Positions 22,220-34,411 of a stretch of DNA of 64,000 nucleotides are shown here, piece after piece (the stretch's first letter is position 1; the number at the start of each line of letters is the position of its first letter). The notes beneath the pieces were generated by a model. The model was not told the origin of the DNA. It saw only the letters and a program-made list of their open reading frames with translations, and searched no databases. A program made the translations under genes and the position numbers. This stretch comes from Proteles cristata cristata (Eukaryota; Chordata; Mammalia; Carnivora; Hyaenidae), in assembly GCA_017311185.1 (NCBI GenBank), contig JAESUZ010004795.1, forward strand, positions 124,001 to 188,000, given 5' to 3'.

Positions 22220-24535
22220 TCAAAAGCGAAGGTTTTCATCCTTCATTGTGTTTCTGGGGGTTTCTATCCAGTGCAGTTTCTCTGATGTCGAATAAGGGTT
22301 CAGTTCTAAGTAGACTTGGCCAACGTCCTTGACATCTGTAGGGTATCTCCCCAGGACTTTTATATTTGTAGTGTTTCTTTCGGTACCCACTCTGATGTTC
22401 ACACAGTTGGTAGTCCTGCATAAAGCCTTTGCCACACTTTTTAAGACATTTCCCAGCCTTCTCCCCAGTATGTATTACCTCATGTTGACAAGTTTTGAGG
22501 GCTACTTACCTTTGCCTTAGCCTTTGCCACATTGTTATATTTGTAAGGTTTCTTCCCGTTATGAAATCTCTGCTGTTGAGCAAGCTTAGAAGACTAGATA
22601 AAAGCTTCACCAGAGCTGCTGCAGCTGTTAAGTCTTCTCTCCAGTAAGGATACAATGATGTACAATAGGATTTGAGCCTTCAAAAGTGACGGTCCCATAC
22701 AGCCAACTAATCTTGGACAAAGCAGGAAAGAGTATCCAATGGAAAAAAGCCTTTTGAACAGAAGGTGTTGGGAGAACTTGACAGCAACATGCAGAAGAAT
22801 GAAACTAGTTCATTTTCTCACACCATGCACAAGAATAAACTCAAAATGGATAAAGGACCTGAACGTGAGACAGGAAACTATCAACACCCTAGAGGAGAAA
22901 GCAGGAAACAACCTCCTTGACCTCCACCGCAGCAACTTCTTACTTGACACATCCCCAAAAGCAAGGGAATCAAGAGCAAAAATAAATGATTGGGACCTCA
23001 TCAAGATTAAAAGCTTCTGCACAGCCAAGGAAACAACCCACAAAACTAATAGGCAACCAACGGAATGGGAAAAGATAGTTGCAAATGACATATCAGATAA
23101 AGGGTTAATATCCAGAATCTATAAGGAACTCACCAAACTCCACACGCAAAAAACAACCCAATGAAGAAATCGGCAGAAGATATGAACAGACACTTCTCCA
23201 AAGAGGCCATCCAGATGGCCAACAGACACATGAAACGATGCTCAGCATCCCTCCTCATCAGGGAAATACAAATCAAAACCACACTGAGATTCCACCTCAT
23301 GTCAGAGTGGCTAAAATGAGCAAATCAGAGAACTCTAGATGCTGGTGAGGATGTGGAGAAATGGGTACCCTCCTACACTGTTGGTGGGAATGTAAACTGG
23401 TACAGCCCCTCTGGAAAACAGTGTGGAGGTTTCTCAGGAAACTAACAATAGAACTCCCCTAGGACCCAGCAATAGCACTGCTAGGAATTTACCCAAGGGA
23501 TACAGAAATGCTGACACATAGGAGCACATGTACCCCAATGTTCATAGCAGCACTCTCTACAATAGCTAAAACATGGAAAGAGCCTAAGTGTGAATCATCG
23601 CACAAATGGATCAAGAAGATATGTTTTATCTATACCACGGAATACTACATGGCAATGAGAAACAATGAAATCTGGCCATGTGTAGCAACGTGGATGGACA
23701 TTGAGGGGGTTATGTTGAGCGAAATAAGTCAGGCAGAGAAGGACAAATATCATATGTTTGCACGTATAGGAGGATTAGGAGGAACTTAACTGAGGAACAA
23801 GTGGGAGAAGAAGGGGGGAAATGGTGGGAGAAAGGGAGAGAGGCAAACCATGAGAGACTTTGAATGCTGACCAAGACTGAGGACTGATGGATGTGAGGGG
23901 GAGGGGGGATGGGCATGGAGGAGGACACTTGTGGGGATGAGCACTGGGTGTTATGTGGAAACTAATTTGACAATAAACTATTTGTAAAATAAAAAAAAAA
24001 ATAAACAAAAGTGACGGTCCCATGTTTCTTTGCATTTGGAGTTTTGGGAACTGAATTCTCTGAAATTTAGTAGGATTTGATCCTTGATTCAAATCCTCGT
24101 TTTTCCCCAGATTCTTTCCATTGGTAAGTTGTGTCTCCATCATAAACACTTTGGTAAGTATGGAAGATAGAGTTCTGACTAATGGCTTTCTGAAGTTCAC
24201 AGCACATAAGAACTTGATCCAAATTAAGTATATGTGATACCAGTGAACAGTCATGTTTGGAATAGGAGTTTCTGGTTTTTATCAAATTTAGAGACTTTGG
24301 AAGAGGAGGAGTATGTATTGGTGGAAGAATAATGAAGCCTCTGAAAAGAATTTCTCAGAACAATTACATTTAGAATTTTTATCTTCACTTTTAAATGTCT
24401 TTTAGAAAGTGAATGTTTAGTCCTATCTTATATTTGAAATGATTTCAATAATTAGTTTTGGTGTGGACTGGTTGATTTTCCAGAACTTCCAAATGTCCTT
24501 CCAGAGAATATATAGGATTCAAGATGGACTTTGGA
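22220..24535 (-). pseudogene. Dead C2H2 zinc-finger array C, split by an L1
   Basis: On the minus strand, 22240-22640 reads as strongly decayed fingers. One retains KKCGKGFMQDYQLCEHQ (around 22390-22440); the neighbours have lost Cys residues and the frame. The 5' spacer half lies beyond the L1 at 24024-24400 and parallels the spacers at 13.3-13.6 kb and 48.0-48.7 kb. The array sits 6 kb downstream of intact KRAB-B and KRAB-A exons and was probably their original partner. No protein can be made from it. Confidence 0.85.
22699..24005 (+). mobile_element. Young 5'-truncated L1 with perfect TSD
   Basis: This is the 3' end of an L1: ORF2 C-terminal coding text to about 23790, a G-rich 3' UTR (ggggaggggggatgggcatgg at 23899), and a tail ending aaaataaaaaaaaaaataaa. 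It is flanked by a perfect 18-bp duplication caaaagtgacggtcccat (22681-22698 and 24006-24023). The ORF2 remnant is already broken: the frame at 22739-23164 closes 141 codons after its first Met, and the next begins at 23508. It disrupts the dead finger array. Confidence 0.96.
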
Positions 24536-24746
24536 TGGGCACCTTAGTGGCTCAAGCTCAGTTGGTTCGCCATCTGACCTTGGCCCAGGCCACAATCTCC
24601 TGGTTTGTAACTTCAAGCCCCACACTGGGCTCTGTGCTAACAGCTCAGAGACTTGAGCCTGCTTCAGATTATGTCCCCATCACCCTTGGCCCTCCCCCCT
24701 GCTTTCTCTCTCCCTCTTTCTGAGAAATGAGTAACCGTTTTAAAAA
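24536..24746 (+). mobile_element. SINEC element, diverged
   Basis: The head gggcaccttagtggctcaag is at 24538, with an extra 'ctcagttggttc' stutter. The TC tract is tctctctccctctttctgag. It lies at the 5' edge of dead array C. Confidence 0.83.
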
Positions 24747-25700
24747 AGTTTCCAAAAACAGACTTTGGTCCTTGGGTTCACACATAACTGACTTAAGGTG
24801 AGGTTTTTGTCCCAAATATCTTATACCCTTGATCTCTTCTGGCAGTAAGGACTCCACTAAGGGCGTTTGTCCCTGTTTGGTTATACCCATCATAACATCC
24901 TGTCTGCCCTTTACTACCCTCCATCTTCATCCAAGCCATTCATTAAGCATAAATACTAAAGCCACAGCTTCCATTTCTTCCTTGATCAGTCTTGAGAATG
25001 AATATTCTTTACCTGACTTTGCCAACAGACCTACGGTGTTATGCAAAGACACAAGTACAAAATACACAGTAAGTTATCCCTCTTACTAAACTCACATGCG
25101 TATATGGTAAAATGCTAATATGCAAAATTAATACCCATCACAGGACATCAGCAGTGGAGAAATAGGGAGTACTAACATAGACCAATTTACCGATCTGAGT
25201 GCTCCAGAAGGCAATGAAGAACCCTAGCACACCCACGCAAGTACAAATGAAGAAGAGCCACATCAAAGTTTGTGACACTTGCCCAAAACAGGTGCTCACC
25301 GTTCCTGACACTCCATGGCAACACTGTGCAAAAACTGTTACCTCTCATCCAGAAACAAACACGTGAGTGACTTGTATGTTCAGTGGTCTGGCTTGTTTGC
25401 AGCTGCCTGAGGGACCGGTTTCTGTCATGCAGGACATGACAAGCAGACGGAATGACAACACCTCTGGATGCACTTTGGTGGCTGCTCAGGCAAAAGGTGA
25501 GCGTCTGTTTAGACACCGGAGAGACTACAGAGCTGAAGACAACAGAGGAAGGTACCATGGGCGCTAAAGAAGTAACTATACTCTTGTAAATTGGGAAATC
25601 ACAAAAATTCAGACATTGCAAGTTACTATTTGTGTTCTCCTGTAGAAAAAAGTTCATAAGCCTGAGTCCAGAGGCAGTTTTCTTTAAATTCACTCATCTC
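24747..25700. other. Duplicated intronic block of the KZFP unit
   Basis: This matches 49045-50330 in order, for example attaatacccatcacaggac at 25127 against ttaatacccatcaccagaca at 49348. The longest minus-strand frame here (25187-25693, 168 codons) is interrupted in the matching copy and has no known domain. I take the block as intron or spacer, though transcription is not excluded. Confidence 0.6.
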
Positions 25701-26265
25701 AACAAAGATCACAAGGCCACAAAGAAATAGAACTTGTTCTAGTCATAGGAACGAAATATCCAAAACTGACCGTAACTTAATAAGGAAGTATTAATGATGT
25801 GACAAAGAATTCAAGGAAAATACATTACAAAGCTGTGCGAGGAAGAAGAAAAAAACAGGTAGATAACTAAATGATAGCAGAAAAACTATGCAGGACCAAA
25901 ATGTAAACCCAAAGAGATAAAGGATAACAAACAATCACCCAAAAATTGGGAGCTCAAGTGTAGAATCACTTAATGTAAAAATCCACGAAGGAGTCAGCAG
26001 CAGACTAGATCAAGCAGAAGAAAGTATCAGAGAATCTAACGACCCCTTGTTTTAAATTATCCAAGAGAACCAAAGAAAAATGTGGAAAAGGACTAGGGAC
26101 CCGTGGGGCACCTACAAGTGGACCAATGTGTACATTAAGGGGACCCCATAAGGAGACGAGAGGAAAAGGGGGGAGAGGGTTTCCATGAAAAACTAAAGGC
26201 TTTTAGTTCCCATGTGTGTGTGGAAAGAAGAGACAAATTCACAAGCTCCCTAAGTTCGCAGTAGA

Positions 26266-26447
26266 ATAAATATATCAATGGAGGGAGATGGGTGAGAAAG
26301 AGGTTGGGGGTGACTAGTATTAAGGAAAGCACTTGTGATGATCAGAACTGTATGTCATATGTAAGTGATGAACCACTGAATTATACTGAAACCAATAGTG
26401 CACTGTATGTTAACTAATTAGAATTTAAATAAAAAGTGAAGAAAAAA
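26266..26447 (+). mobile_element. Short L1 3'-end insertion
   Basis: This is a carnivore-type L1 terminus (gcacttgtgatgatcagaac, gaatttaaataaaaagtgaag, then A9). It breaks the alignment of this unit to 51.2 kb and is missing there, so it postdates the unit duplication. Confidence 0.6.
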
Positions 26448-26779
26448 AAATCAAGACATGAACCCAGTGACACTTTGTAACCTGTCATGAATGACCAATG
26501 AAAAGACACTTTTGAAAAGCATGACAAAGCAACTCACCTTGTACAAGAGAGCTCCTATAAGATTTTTAGTGGGATTCTCACTAGACCCTCTAGAAAGAAA
26601 AACTTGGAACAATGCAATCAAATACTGAAAGATCAAAAAATATCCAGGAAGGATACCCTACATGGCACAACTATTTCCCATGAATGTAGAAAGGATGACT
26701 TGGCCAAGTAAGCACCCCTCTAGGTTGATGAGAAGCCCTGTCCTACAAGAAATGTTACAGGAAGAAGGAAGTCCTTCTA

Positions 26780-26948
26780 AGGGCACCTGGGTGGCTCAGT
26801 TAATCAAGTGTCCAACTTCGACTCGAGTCATGGTCTCATGGTTTATGAGTTCTAGCTCTGTGTCAGAATCTGTGCTGATGGCTTAGATCCTGGAGCCTGC
26901 TTCAGATTCTGCCTCTGCCTCTCAAAAAATGAATAAACATTAAAAAAC
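26780..26948 (+). mobile_element. SINEC element
   Basis: The head agggcacctgggtggctcag is at 26780. The pyrimidine tract is short and the tail is aatgaataaacattaaaaaac. Confidence 0.88.
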
Positions 26949-27247
26949 AAAGTCCTCCTAGTTGAAATAGAAGGATTCTGAAGAGTAACCGGAACCACAT
27001 GACCAAAACCAGCTGTCAGATAAGTACAGATACTTACACAATTATAGAAACCTGTTGTGTAACAAGGTAGGACAAGTCATTTATGACTGCTACAGACTTT
27101 TTCTTAAAGGCATAAAAATCAAATCTAGGTAAGAATATATGCAATATAAAAACAATTTGTGATACTATCTACATAAAGTGGGTGCAGGTGTGGGGATAGG
27201 TAGAAGAGTTTTGTGTAAAATTGACCATATCAGCTTAAATGGTTTGT

Positions 27248-27358
27248 TAGGAGCATGAAGGTGGCTCATTCAGTTAAGCGTCCAACTCCGGATTTTAGCT
27301 CAGGGCATGGTATCACAGTTTGGGAGTTCAGGCCCGGTGTTGAGCTCTGCACTAGCAG
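27248..27358 (+). mobile_element. Truncated SINEC element
   Basis: Only the tRNA-derived part is present (aggagcatgaaggtggctca to ttgagctctgcactagcag). The pyrimidine tract and tail are missing. Confidence 0.75.
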
Positions 27359-27829
27359 CATACATGAAGGTTTGTTATCCCTTTAAGACATTTTATGTAA
27401 TCTCTAAGGTAACCAGAATGAAAATACATACAGACAATACATTCACCAATAAAAACATGATGAAATTAATTCTATTATTAGGACAAATCACCTGGACAGG
27501 ATACAACACTCACTTACCACGAATCAAGGAAAGAAATGCAGACTTGACTCACAAAGGATGTGTGGGTAATATTGCTACAGACAAATAAGATACTTTTATT
27601 GGCAAAGAGCATAAAGCTGATTCCCAGTTGTGTTAGATTCACATTGTCCAAACATGTAATGAGTTGAAAGTTGTCACCCTAAGACAAAATACTCAGGTAA
27701 AAACAAAATCCCACTTAAATTATGTCACTGAAAGTACTATACACAAGAAAGCACATTATTATGGAATTGCAAAATCAGACAAAATATAACCCAAAAAATT
27801 CTATGTGAAAAAGATGAATTATTTTAAGG

Positions 27830-28028
27830 GTTTATATTTTTTCTTTTCAGAGAGAGAGGCAGCGTGAGCAGGGGAAGATCAGAGAGAGAGGGAGATACAG
27901 AATCTGAAGCAGGATCTAGGCTCTGAACTAGCTGTCAGCACAAAGCCTGACGCGGGTGTCAAACCCACAAACCCTGAGATCATGAGCTGAGCCGAAGTTG
28001 GACGCTTAACTGAGCCACCCAGGCGCCC
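27830..28028 (-). mobile_element. SINEC element
   Basis: The tail is at the left (tatattttttcttttcagag) and the head ends tgagccacccaggcgccc at 28028. Confidence 0.9.
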
Positions 28029-28061
28029 TGATGATGAATCATCTTAAAGAAGTCTACTATA

Positions 28062-28227
28062 TATCATTTTTTAAACCTTCTTTTGAGAGAGAGAAAGCAA
28101 AAGCAGAAGAGGAACACAGAGTGGGAGAAATAAAGAATCCCAAGCAGGCTCCACACTGTCAGCACAGAGTCCGATGCAGGGCTCCGACTTCTGAATCGGG
28201 AGATCATGCCCTGACACCAGGTGCCCC
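28062..28227 (-). mobile_element. SINEC element, diverged, internally deleted
   Basis: The body starts aaaccttcttttgagagaga at 28072. The head part jumps from atcatgccctgac to accaggtgcccc, lacking about 35 bp of tRNA region. Confidence 0.8.
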
Positions 28228-28448
28228 TATGTAGCTATCATGCTCAACTCTGTATACCCATGAAAAAAAGGAACATTTTGAATTACAGGCATGTCTTCAT
28301 GGGCATTAAACTTGTAAAGACTATTCATGAAAACCAACCATGGAAAACTCTAATGAAAACTTTTATGCATTAAGCACTCAAGATATTAAAAATGTATTAG
28401 GCTAATAAATCCCTCCTCTCCCACAGAATTTAAGGGTATAATCCATTA

Positions 28449-28645
28449 TTTTTATTTTTTTAATGTTAATCTTAGAGTACATGCAAGTGGGGGAGAGGCA
28501 AACAGAGAGGGAGACATAGAATCGGAAGCAGACTCCAGAAACTGAGCTCTTAGCACAGAGCCTGATGCCGGGCTCCAACTCACAAACCATAAGATCATGG
28601 CCTGAGGTGATGTTGAAGACCTAACGGACTGAGGCACTCAGGCTA
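28449..28645 (-). mobile_element. SINEC element, diverged
   Basis: Left end tatttttttaatgttaatct; right end gactgaggcactcaggcta at 28645. Confidence 0.83.
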
Positions 28646-28691
28646 CTTTATAACCCATTCTTCAGAATCCAGCAAACAAAAACCTTTCCTG

Positions 28692-28897
28692 TTTTTTTAA
28701 AAGACGTTTTTTTAGTTTATTTTGAGAGAGATGGAGAAAGGAGGAGAAGGGACAGAGAAAGAGGAAGAGAATCCCAAGCAGACTCCACACTGTGGGTGCA
28801 GAAATGGACTTAGGGCTTCAACTCACACACCATGAAATCATGACCTGAGCTGAAATCAAGAGTCAGATGCTAAACCTGTGAGCCACCCATGTGCCCC
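28692..28897 (-). mobile_element. SINEC element, diverged
   Basis: A G/A-rich tract (gatggagaaaggaggagaag) replaces the usual GAGA run. The head ends gagccacccatgtgcccc at 28897. Confidence 0.84.
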
Positions 28898-29449
28898 AAA
28901 ACCTTTCATGTGTGAATAAACAAACATGATCAAAATTGTAAAATAGGCCCACAATCACTGTATAAAAAAAAAGTCTTTGGGATTAAATTCAGATACATTC
29001 TCAGGAAAGTAGAAAAACTAGTAATTCATTCTTCCTGAAGCGAAGTTACATTTATAATTAAGACTTTTTCTAAATATAAGAAATTTACTAATTGTCTATC
29101 TCACTTCTTATAAAGCACATGCCCATGTCATATCGGGACTTTTGATCTGATAAAGGAGTCTCATACATAACTACTCAAGGTGAAAACATAGGACAAAATC
29201 ACAGGAACTTCATATTCTACAAGGCAAAAATCATGAAACTATTCAATTAAGAAAAACAAGGTAACAATTGAGACTTTATTATAGGCTGTGAGTTTTATCT
29301 TGTAAATATCCTAGCTCCCCTATGGCATTAATTAATGTAGAATTCTAGGAAAATAATAGGTGCTTTACATTATTTCACTATTGAGTGATGGAAAACATTG
29401 AATGGAAATTTCTTATTTTAGTTAAAACCAAGAAAATGAACTCAAACAT
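28898..29449. other. AT-rich spacer, nothing recognised
   Basis: No exon or repeat that I can name. It lies inside the putative 22-kb intron. Confidence 0.4.
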
Positions 29450-29650
29450 TTTTTTAAGTTTGTTTGAGAGAGGGGGAAAAAGAGTTATTAGGGGAAGGGC
29501 AGAGAGAGAGAAAGAGGAAGACAGAAGCCAAACAGACTCTGTGCTGTCAGACCAAAGCCCCTTGTGGGGCTTGAAGTCAAAAACCTTGAGATCATGACCT
29601 AAGCCAAAATCAAAAGTTCAACTCCTAACGAACTGAGCCACCCAGGTGAA
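29450..29650 (-). mobile_element. SINEC element, diverged
   Basis: Tail tttttttaagtttgtttgag at the left; head ends actgagccacccaggtgaac. Confidence 0.83.
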
Positions 29651-29656
29651 CTGGAC

Positions 29657-29832
29657 TTTAAAAAATATATATTTTATTTTGGAGAAAGAGCATACGGGAG
29701 AAGGGCAGAGGATCCCAAGTGGGCTCTGCACTGACAGCAGAGAGCCTGATGCAGGCCTCAAACTCCCCAACTGTGAATTCATGACTTGAGCTCAACTCAG
29801 ATGCTTAACCATCTGAGCCAACCAAGCAATTC
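29657..29832 (-). mobile_element. SINEC element, strongly diverged
   Basis: Left end aaaaatatatattttatttt; head remnant catctgagccaaccaagcaa at 29811. Confidence 0.75.
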
Positions 29833-30383
29833 AAGAAATGAACATCTGAAGTGAAATAAAAGACTAGATTTTCTCATTTTAGAGAGTTGCTTTGTTATCT
29901 GATATATTGACTGGGTCTCTATTTTGTATGCTGAAGATGAAAGCCTCCGTAATACTGGAAATGATAAATCAGAAAACTTGTGAGGTCTACCTCCAGTGTT
30001 CCTGGGATTTTTCACCAAACCCCAAGATGCCCACCACCCCTCTGACACAATTCAAACGTGAAGCAAAACAGAACTCAAATCAATTAACATAGACTTCCTC
30101 AGAAATAGAGACTTCCCCAAACCCTCCAAGCAATGGAAAACCAATCAGATTATTGAGGCCCTTACTGTGGATGTGAAAGACCTTCCATGGAAGTGAAGGA
30201 GAACGTAGAGAATGTAAGAATGTGATGTGTTGGAAAGCAGATGTGCGACGTGAGAGGGAGGGCATAAAACTGGCCTTTTCAAACTAATTTCCACTCAAGA
30301 AGAGCTGCTCAAACCACATTTTAAGGTCTATCTTCCTCCTTCACACCCAGACCTCACCTCTGTCATCTGTTTCATTTCCATAC

Positions 30384-30479
30384 CTGGGTAGGAGGCTACT
30401 GTCCCCTTTCTCTTCACATCCCAGATGGCCTTCTTTTGTTCCAAAAAGATGACCAGGTCTGGCTTTGACACAACAAGAC
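30384..30479 (-). CDS. KRAB-B box exon, intact, 96 nt
   Basis: This encodes the KRAB-B box, the accessory part of the repressor domain of KRAB zinc-finger proteins. The acceptor is a strong pyrimidine tract ending ctaatcaacag, and the donor is gtatgg right after the exon (30378-30383). The exon is exactly 96 nt, the usual B-box exon size, with phase 1 at both ends. Its first two bases complete a Gly codon begun in the A-box exon. The peptide runs VSKPDLVIFLEQ then KKAIWDVKRK, which matches the B-box pattern. There is no stop or frameshift. The final single base (G) joins the CT opening the finger exon at 8452 to make Ala. Confidence 0.95.
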
Positions 30480-30916
30480 CTGTTGATTAGAAAAAAAAGG
30501 AATATAAGTGTTGTTGGAGATTCTAATCAGATCCACCATTATGCTTAGTTGAGAAGACAAGACATAGTAGAATCCTAGAAAATGATTTCCCAAATGCTGT
30601 GGCCCAACAACCCTTTTGGAACACAGAGGAGGAATTTTTCCATGTTCATATCTTGACCTCCACTTCCGAGTCCTACCACAACAATAATGAGTAAGAAATT
30701 GGTATTTGAGACATTAGAAATACCATTGTATGCCACTTAATGTTTAGAATTGCCATGAATGTACAGAAATAATGATGTTACCCTAAGGAAGGGGAAGCTG
30801 AAAAGGAACATCTTGAAGATATTTCTGTACATCTACAAAGCCCTACAATCTTTCCCTGACTGCAGGGATCTGAATCCCAGTCATGAAAAGGGTAAGATTC
30901 CAAGAGACAGTCTTCA

Positions 30917-31129
<213 letters not shown>

Positions 31130-31237
31130 TCATAATGGTACATAAAATGAAAGAGGGAGTTAGTGTCACCAGCTGGACCCCAAGATCTGATTTTTACAGT
31201 TCATGTGCTTGTACCCACCAACCTTAGTCACACATTT

Positions 31238-31446
31238 AAAAAAAAATTTTTTTTTTAATTTATTTCTGAGAGAGAGAGACAACATGAGCAGATGGGTTAG
31301 AGAAAGAGGAAGACACAGAATCTGAATCTCACTCCAGGTTCTGAGCTGTCAGCACAGAGCCTGACATGGGGCTTGAACTCATGAACCATGAGATCATGAC
31401 CTGAGCTCAAGTCGGATGCTTAACCGACTGAGCCACCCAGGTACCC
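31238..31446 (-). mobile_element. SINEC element, with TSD
   Basis: It has a perfect 15-bp duplication cttagtcacacattt (31223-31237 and 31447-31461) and lies in the intron just upstream of KRAB-A. Confidence 0.94.
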
Positions 31447-31693
31447 CTTAGTCACACATTTTAACCTCTTCTATCCGCTTTATCTTTTACATTAGGCAAA
31501 ACACCCCATGGGCAGTGTCTCCTGTGCTGGAAACAGAAACCATCCAAAAAAAGGTAATGACTGCCCTGAGGAAGAGCTTGCATTGGTGCTATTTGAGATT
31601 AACCCCTGACTCACACCTAAGCAAATGGATAATAAACCATGGCGTGATTACAGTTCCCTTCGCCTCCGTATGTATGTATATACGTATACACAT

Positions 31694-31887
31694 TTTTTGA
31701 AAGATATTTCTTAGAGCACAAGTGGGGGTTGGGCAGAGAGAGAGAGACAGACAGACAGACAGAATTCCAAACAGTGTCCATGCTCAGAATGGAGCCCAAC
31801 TTGGGGCCTGATCTCAGAACCTTGAGATCATGCCCTGAGCCTAAATCAAGAGTTGGGAGCTCATTGAATTGAGCCACCCAGGAGCTC
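31694..31887 (-). mobile_element. SINEC element, diverged
   Basis: It contains a (GACA)n run at 31747-31762. The head ends gagccacccaggagctccc. Confidence 0.83.
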
Positions 31888-33157
31888 CCTTGTACCTTAC
31901 AAGAATACTAAAATCTCCCCTGAAGGAGGAGTACAAAGTTCATTCATGATGGAATATACAGAGTATGTATAGAACTGTTTTCTTAAGGCTCATGTGCAAC
32001 CTTCTACTCAACTCTACAGAAGATAATGGACTCCCCTTTCTGAATATCCACCCTAACCCTAAATGGACAACATTCCCCCTTCCTCCAGGACTATCTGCTT
32101 TGGAAAGTAATCCCTGTGATCTCCTTATTTTTGTAAATCATTTTGTAAATTATTTTGTAAATCATTTTCCTTTGTCTCACATCTTCACCCAGTATAGGGT
32201 TTTTGTTTTTGTGTTTTCTGACTCACCAAGGACTGAACTCCTGTTAGCTCAGTTATATTACGAGAACTGGTTCTGGCTTAGGTGATTTTCCTGCTTTATG
32301 AGGTAAGATTGTTTGTAGCCCAGTTATGCTCTAATATATTTTTTAATTTTGAGTTGAGAACCTTTATAAATACTGTATTTAAGAGGATTTGTAAGATGAA
32401 GGGAACACAGGCATATACATGTATTTACATCATAAGTGCAAGTGGTATATATTTCTTATTGGAAAGTGTTGGGGAGTTACAAATGTATTTAGCATATTCT
32501 AATGTGAATTTGAATTTCACACCACCACCTAGGTGATGTTCTTAAATGCAGATTTTGTGCTAGACTTCTGGGATGGGAGAGGTGTTTCCATTTCTGACAA
32601 GGCAGTCCTCAAGAGGCCAAGGGACACAAATTTCAATAACAAAGAGGAAGAACTAAGGGCAGGAAATCTTGGAGGACTTGGAACTGAATGGGTTTTATAG
32701 CAACTGCAGGTTCTATTAGACTAGCAAGAAAGGCGACCAGGCTTTCCAAGCATTTCCTAATTCATAGAGAGCATTAACAATTTTTCATAAATTAACAGTA
32801 AATAAATAATCAAGAGAACAAACTTTCTTTTTACATGAATATTTTGTCAAGCATTTGGTACATGGTAGGGATTAGGTTTTCACACAGGTCATCTGACCTA
32901 GAGTTGACCTAAAATGACACACTTATCAATATACAGAGGGGATCCTAAAGCAGTGTTCATAGCAGATGTCAAACCTGAGAAGGATGGAAAGAACGTATGT
33001 ACATGAGATTACATCTCATTCTATGAGATGAGATTCTATGAGATAAATATTCTATTTATCCATTCTATGCTCACATCCATAATTAAAAGAATTTGTATAG
33101 ACATTAAATGTCATAAAGTAGAAAAAGTATAATGGTGACTAAGAAACATTTTCAATG
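31888..33157. other. Intron-like spacer, nothing recognised
   Basis: No exon is visible. It holds a short tandem repeat (32128-32168) and a small tandem or palindromic cluster of 'attctatgagat' units at 33005-33065. The rest may be an old LTR-type repeat but I cannot name it. Confidence 0.4.
32128..32168 (+). repeat. Tandem repeat, 12-bp unit, about 3 copies
   Basis: The unit ttttgtaaatca is repeated three times with one variant (ttttgtaaatta in the middle). Confidence 0.85.
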
Positions 33158-33312
33158 AGGGACACCCAGGTCGCTCAGTTGGTTCAGTGTCCACCTCTTG
33201 ATTTTGGCTCATGATTTCACAGTTCATGAGTCTGATCCCCATATCAAGCTCTGTGCTGACAATGTGCAGCTTGCTTGGGATTCTCTCTCCCTCTCTCAAA
33301 AACAATTATTTT
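33158..33312 (+). mobile_element. SINEC element, diverged
   Basis: Head gagggacacccaggtcgctc at 33158; tract ttctctctccctctctcaaaa. Confidence 0.8.
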
Positions 33313-33364
33313 CAGTGACCTGAAACTCCGAAATTAGTTGTAGATGATGATCGTTAGGTCTTTT

Positions 33365-33573
33365 TAAAAATTTTTTTTTATTTCTAGGAGAGAGAGAGAG
33401 ACAGCGTGAGCAGGGGAGGGTCAGAGAGAGAGGGAGTCCCAGACTGAAACAGGCTCCAGACTCTGAGCTGGCAGTCAGCACAGAGCCCGACGCAGGGCTC
33501 GAACCCACGAACTGCGAGATCATGACCTAAGCGAAAGTCGGACATTTAACCGACTAAGCCACCCAGGCGCCCC
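33365..33573 (-). mobile_element. Young SINEC element, with TSD
   Basis: It has a perfect 14-bp duplication tcgttaggtctttt (33351-33364 and 33574-33587) and is near-consensus. Confidence 0.95.
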
Positions 33574-33773
33574 TCGTTAGGTCTTTTACTCACACTATCA
33601 ACACAAACACATATAATGCTCCATATAAAAGTTATTTCAGACTCCAGGATGATAAGGGATACTATCAGAAAATTTTTACCCTTTAGCACAGAAGGCTAAC
33701 CTATAGTCCTATACTTTTCATATGCATCAAATAAAGTCTGGTTCCTACATTATTTTTTAAAATTATATTTTAA

Positions 33774-33989
33774 GGGGCGCCTGGGTGGCTTAGTCGGTTA
33801 AGCGTCCGACTTTCGCTTAGGTCATGATCTCGCGGTTCGTGGGTTCGAGCCCCGCGTCGGGCTCCGTGCTGACTGCCAGCTCAGAGCCTGGAGCCTGTTT
33901 CAGTCTGTGACTCCCTCTCTCTCTGACCCTCCCCTGCTCACGCTGTCTCTCTCTCTCTCCTAGAAATAAATAAAAACATAAAAAAATAT
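33774..33989 (+). mobile_element. Young SINEC element, with TSD
   Basis: It has a 15-bp duplication with one difference (aaaattatattttaa 33759-33773; aaaatcatattttaa 33990-34004). It is one of the closest copies to the felid consensus. Confidence 0.94.
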
Positions 33990-34000
33990 AAAATCATATT

Positions 34001-34112
34001 TTAAGTTTGTTTATATTGTTAGAGACAGCATGGGTAAGCATGGTGAGGTAGCGGAGAGGGAGAGAACCCCAATGAGGCTCCAGGTCGTGACTGGGCCCCT
34101 CAGGTACCCCTG
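34001..34112 (-). mobile_element. Truncated SINEC element
   Basis: The tail and body (tttatattgttagagacagc) run to a shortened head (gggcccctcaggtacccctgg). The young SINE above landed in its tail. Confidence 0.65.
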
Positions 34113-34411
34113 GTTGCTGCATTTTTATAAGGTCTCGCGACTGCCAGCACATCTCCCCACTGCTTACTGTGGAAGTGAATGATGAGCCCCAGAGAAATCT
34201 TGCAGGAGTCGTCTTACAAGTAGAAACTGAGAGAAACATTTGTGTCTGAATACTCCACGCACCTACCCTCCGCCTTCAACGTAGAAGCTCCATGCAGCCA
34301 AAGTACAGTTCTTTCTCCCCACGGGCCCTGGCCCTGAGCTACTTGGATAAACTATCTGGCACCATACAAGAATGGTCCTGACCATGGTATTCCATGATCC
34401 CATAACATAGT

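Larger units (their letters stand above)
25701..27829 (+). mobile_element. Old L1 sequence with later insertions
   Basis: Diverged plus-strand L1 text has an ORF1-region flavour (gaatcaaggaaagaaatgc, gatgagaagccctgtcctac, caagaaatgttacaggaaga). The part from 25740 to about 26260 also matches 50360-51240. It is interrupted by an L1 3' end and two SINEs. Confidence 0.55.

Noticed and set aside
25187..25693. 168-codon minus-strand frame
   Set aside because: The matching block at 49.8-50.3 kb has the frame broken by stops, and no known domain is visible. I treat it as intronic.
33774..33850. tRNA-like sequences with A and B boxes at many SINE heads
   Set aside because: These are tRNA-derived SINE promoters, not tRNA genes. 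They continue into the SINE body and lack a complete cloverleaf 3' end.
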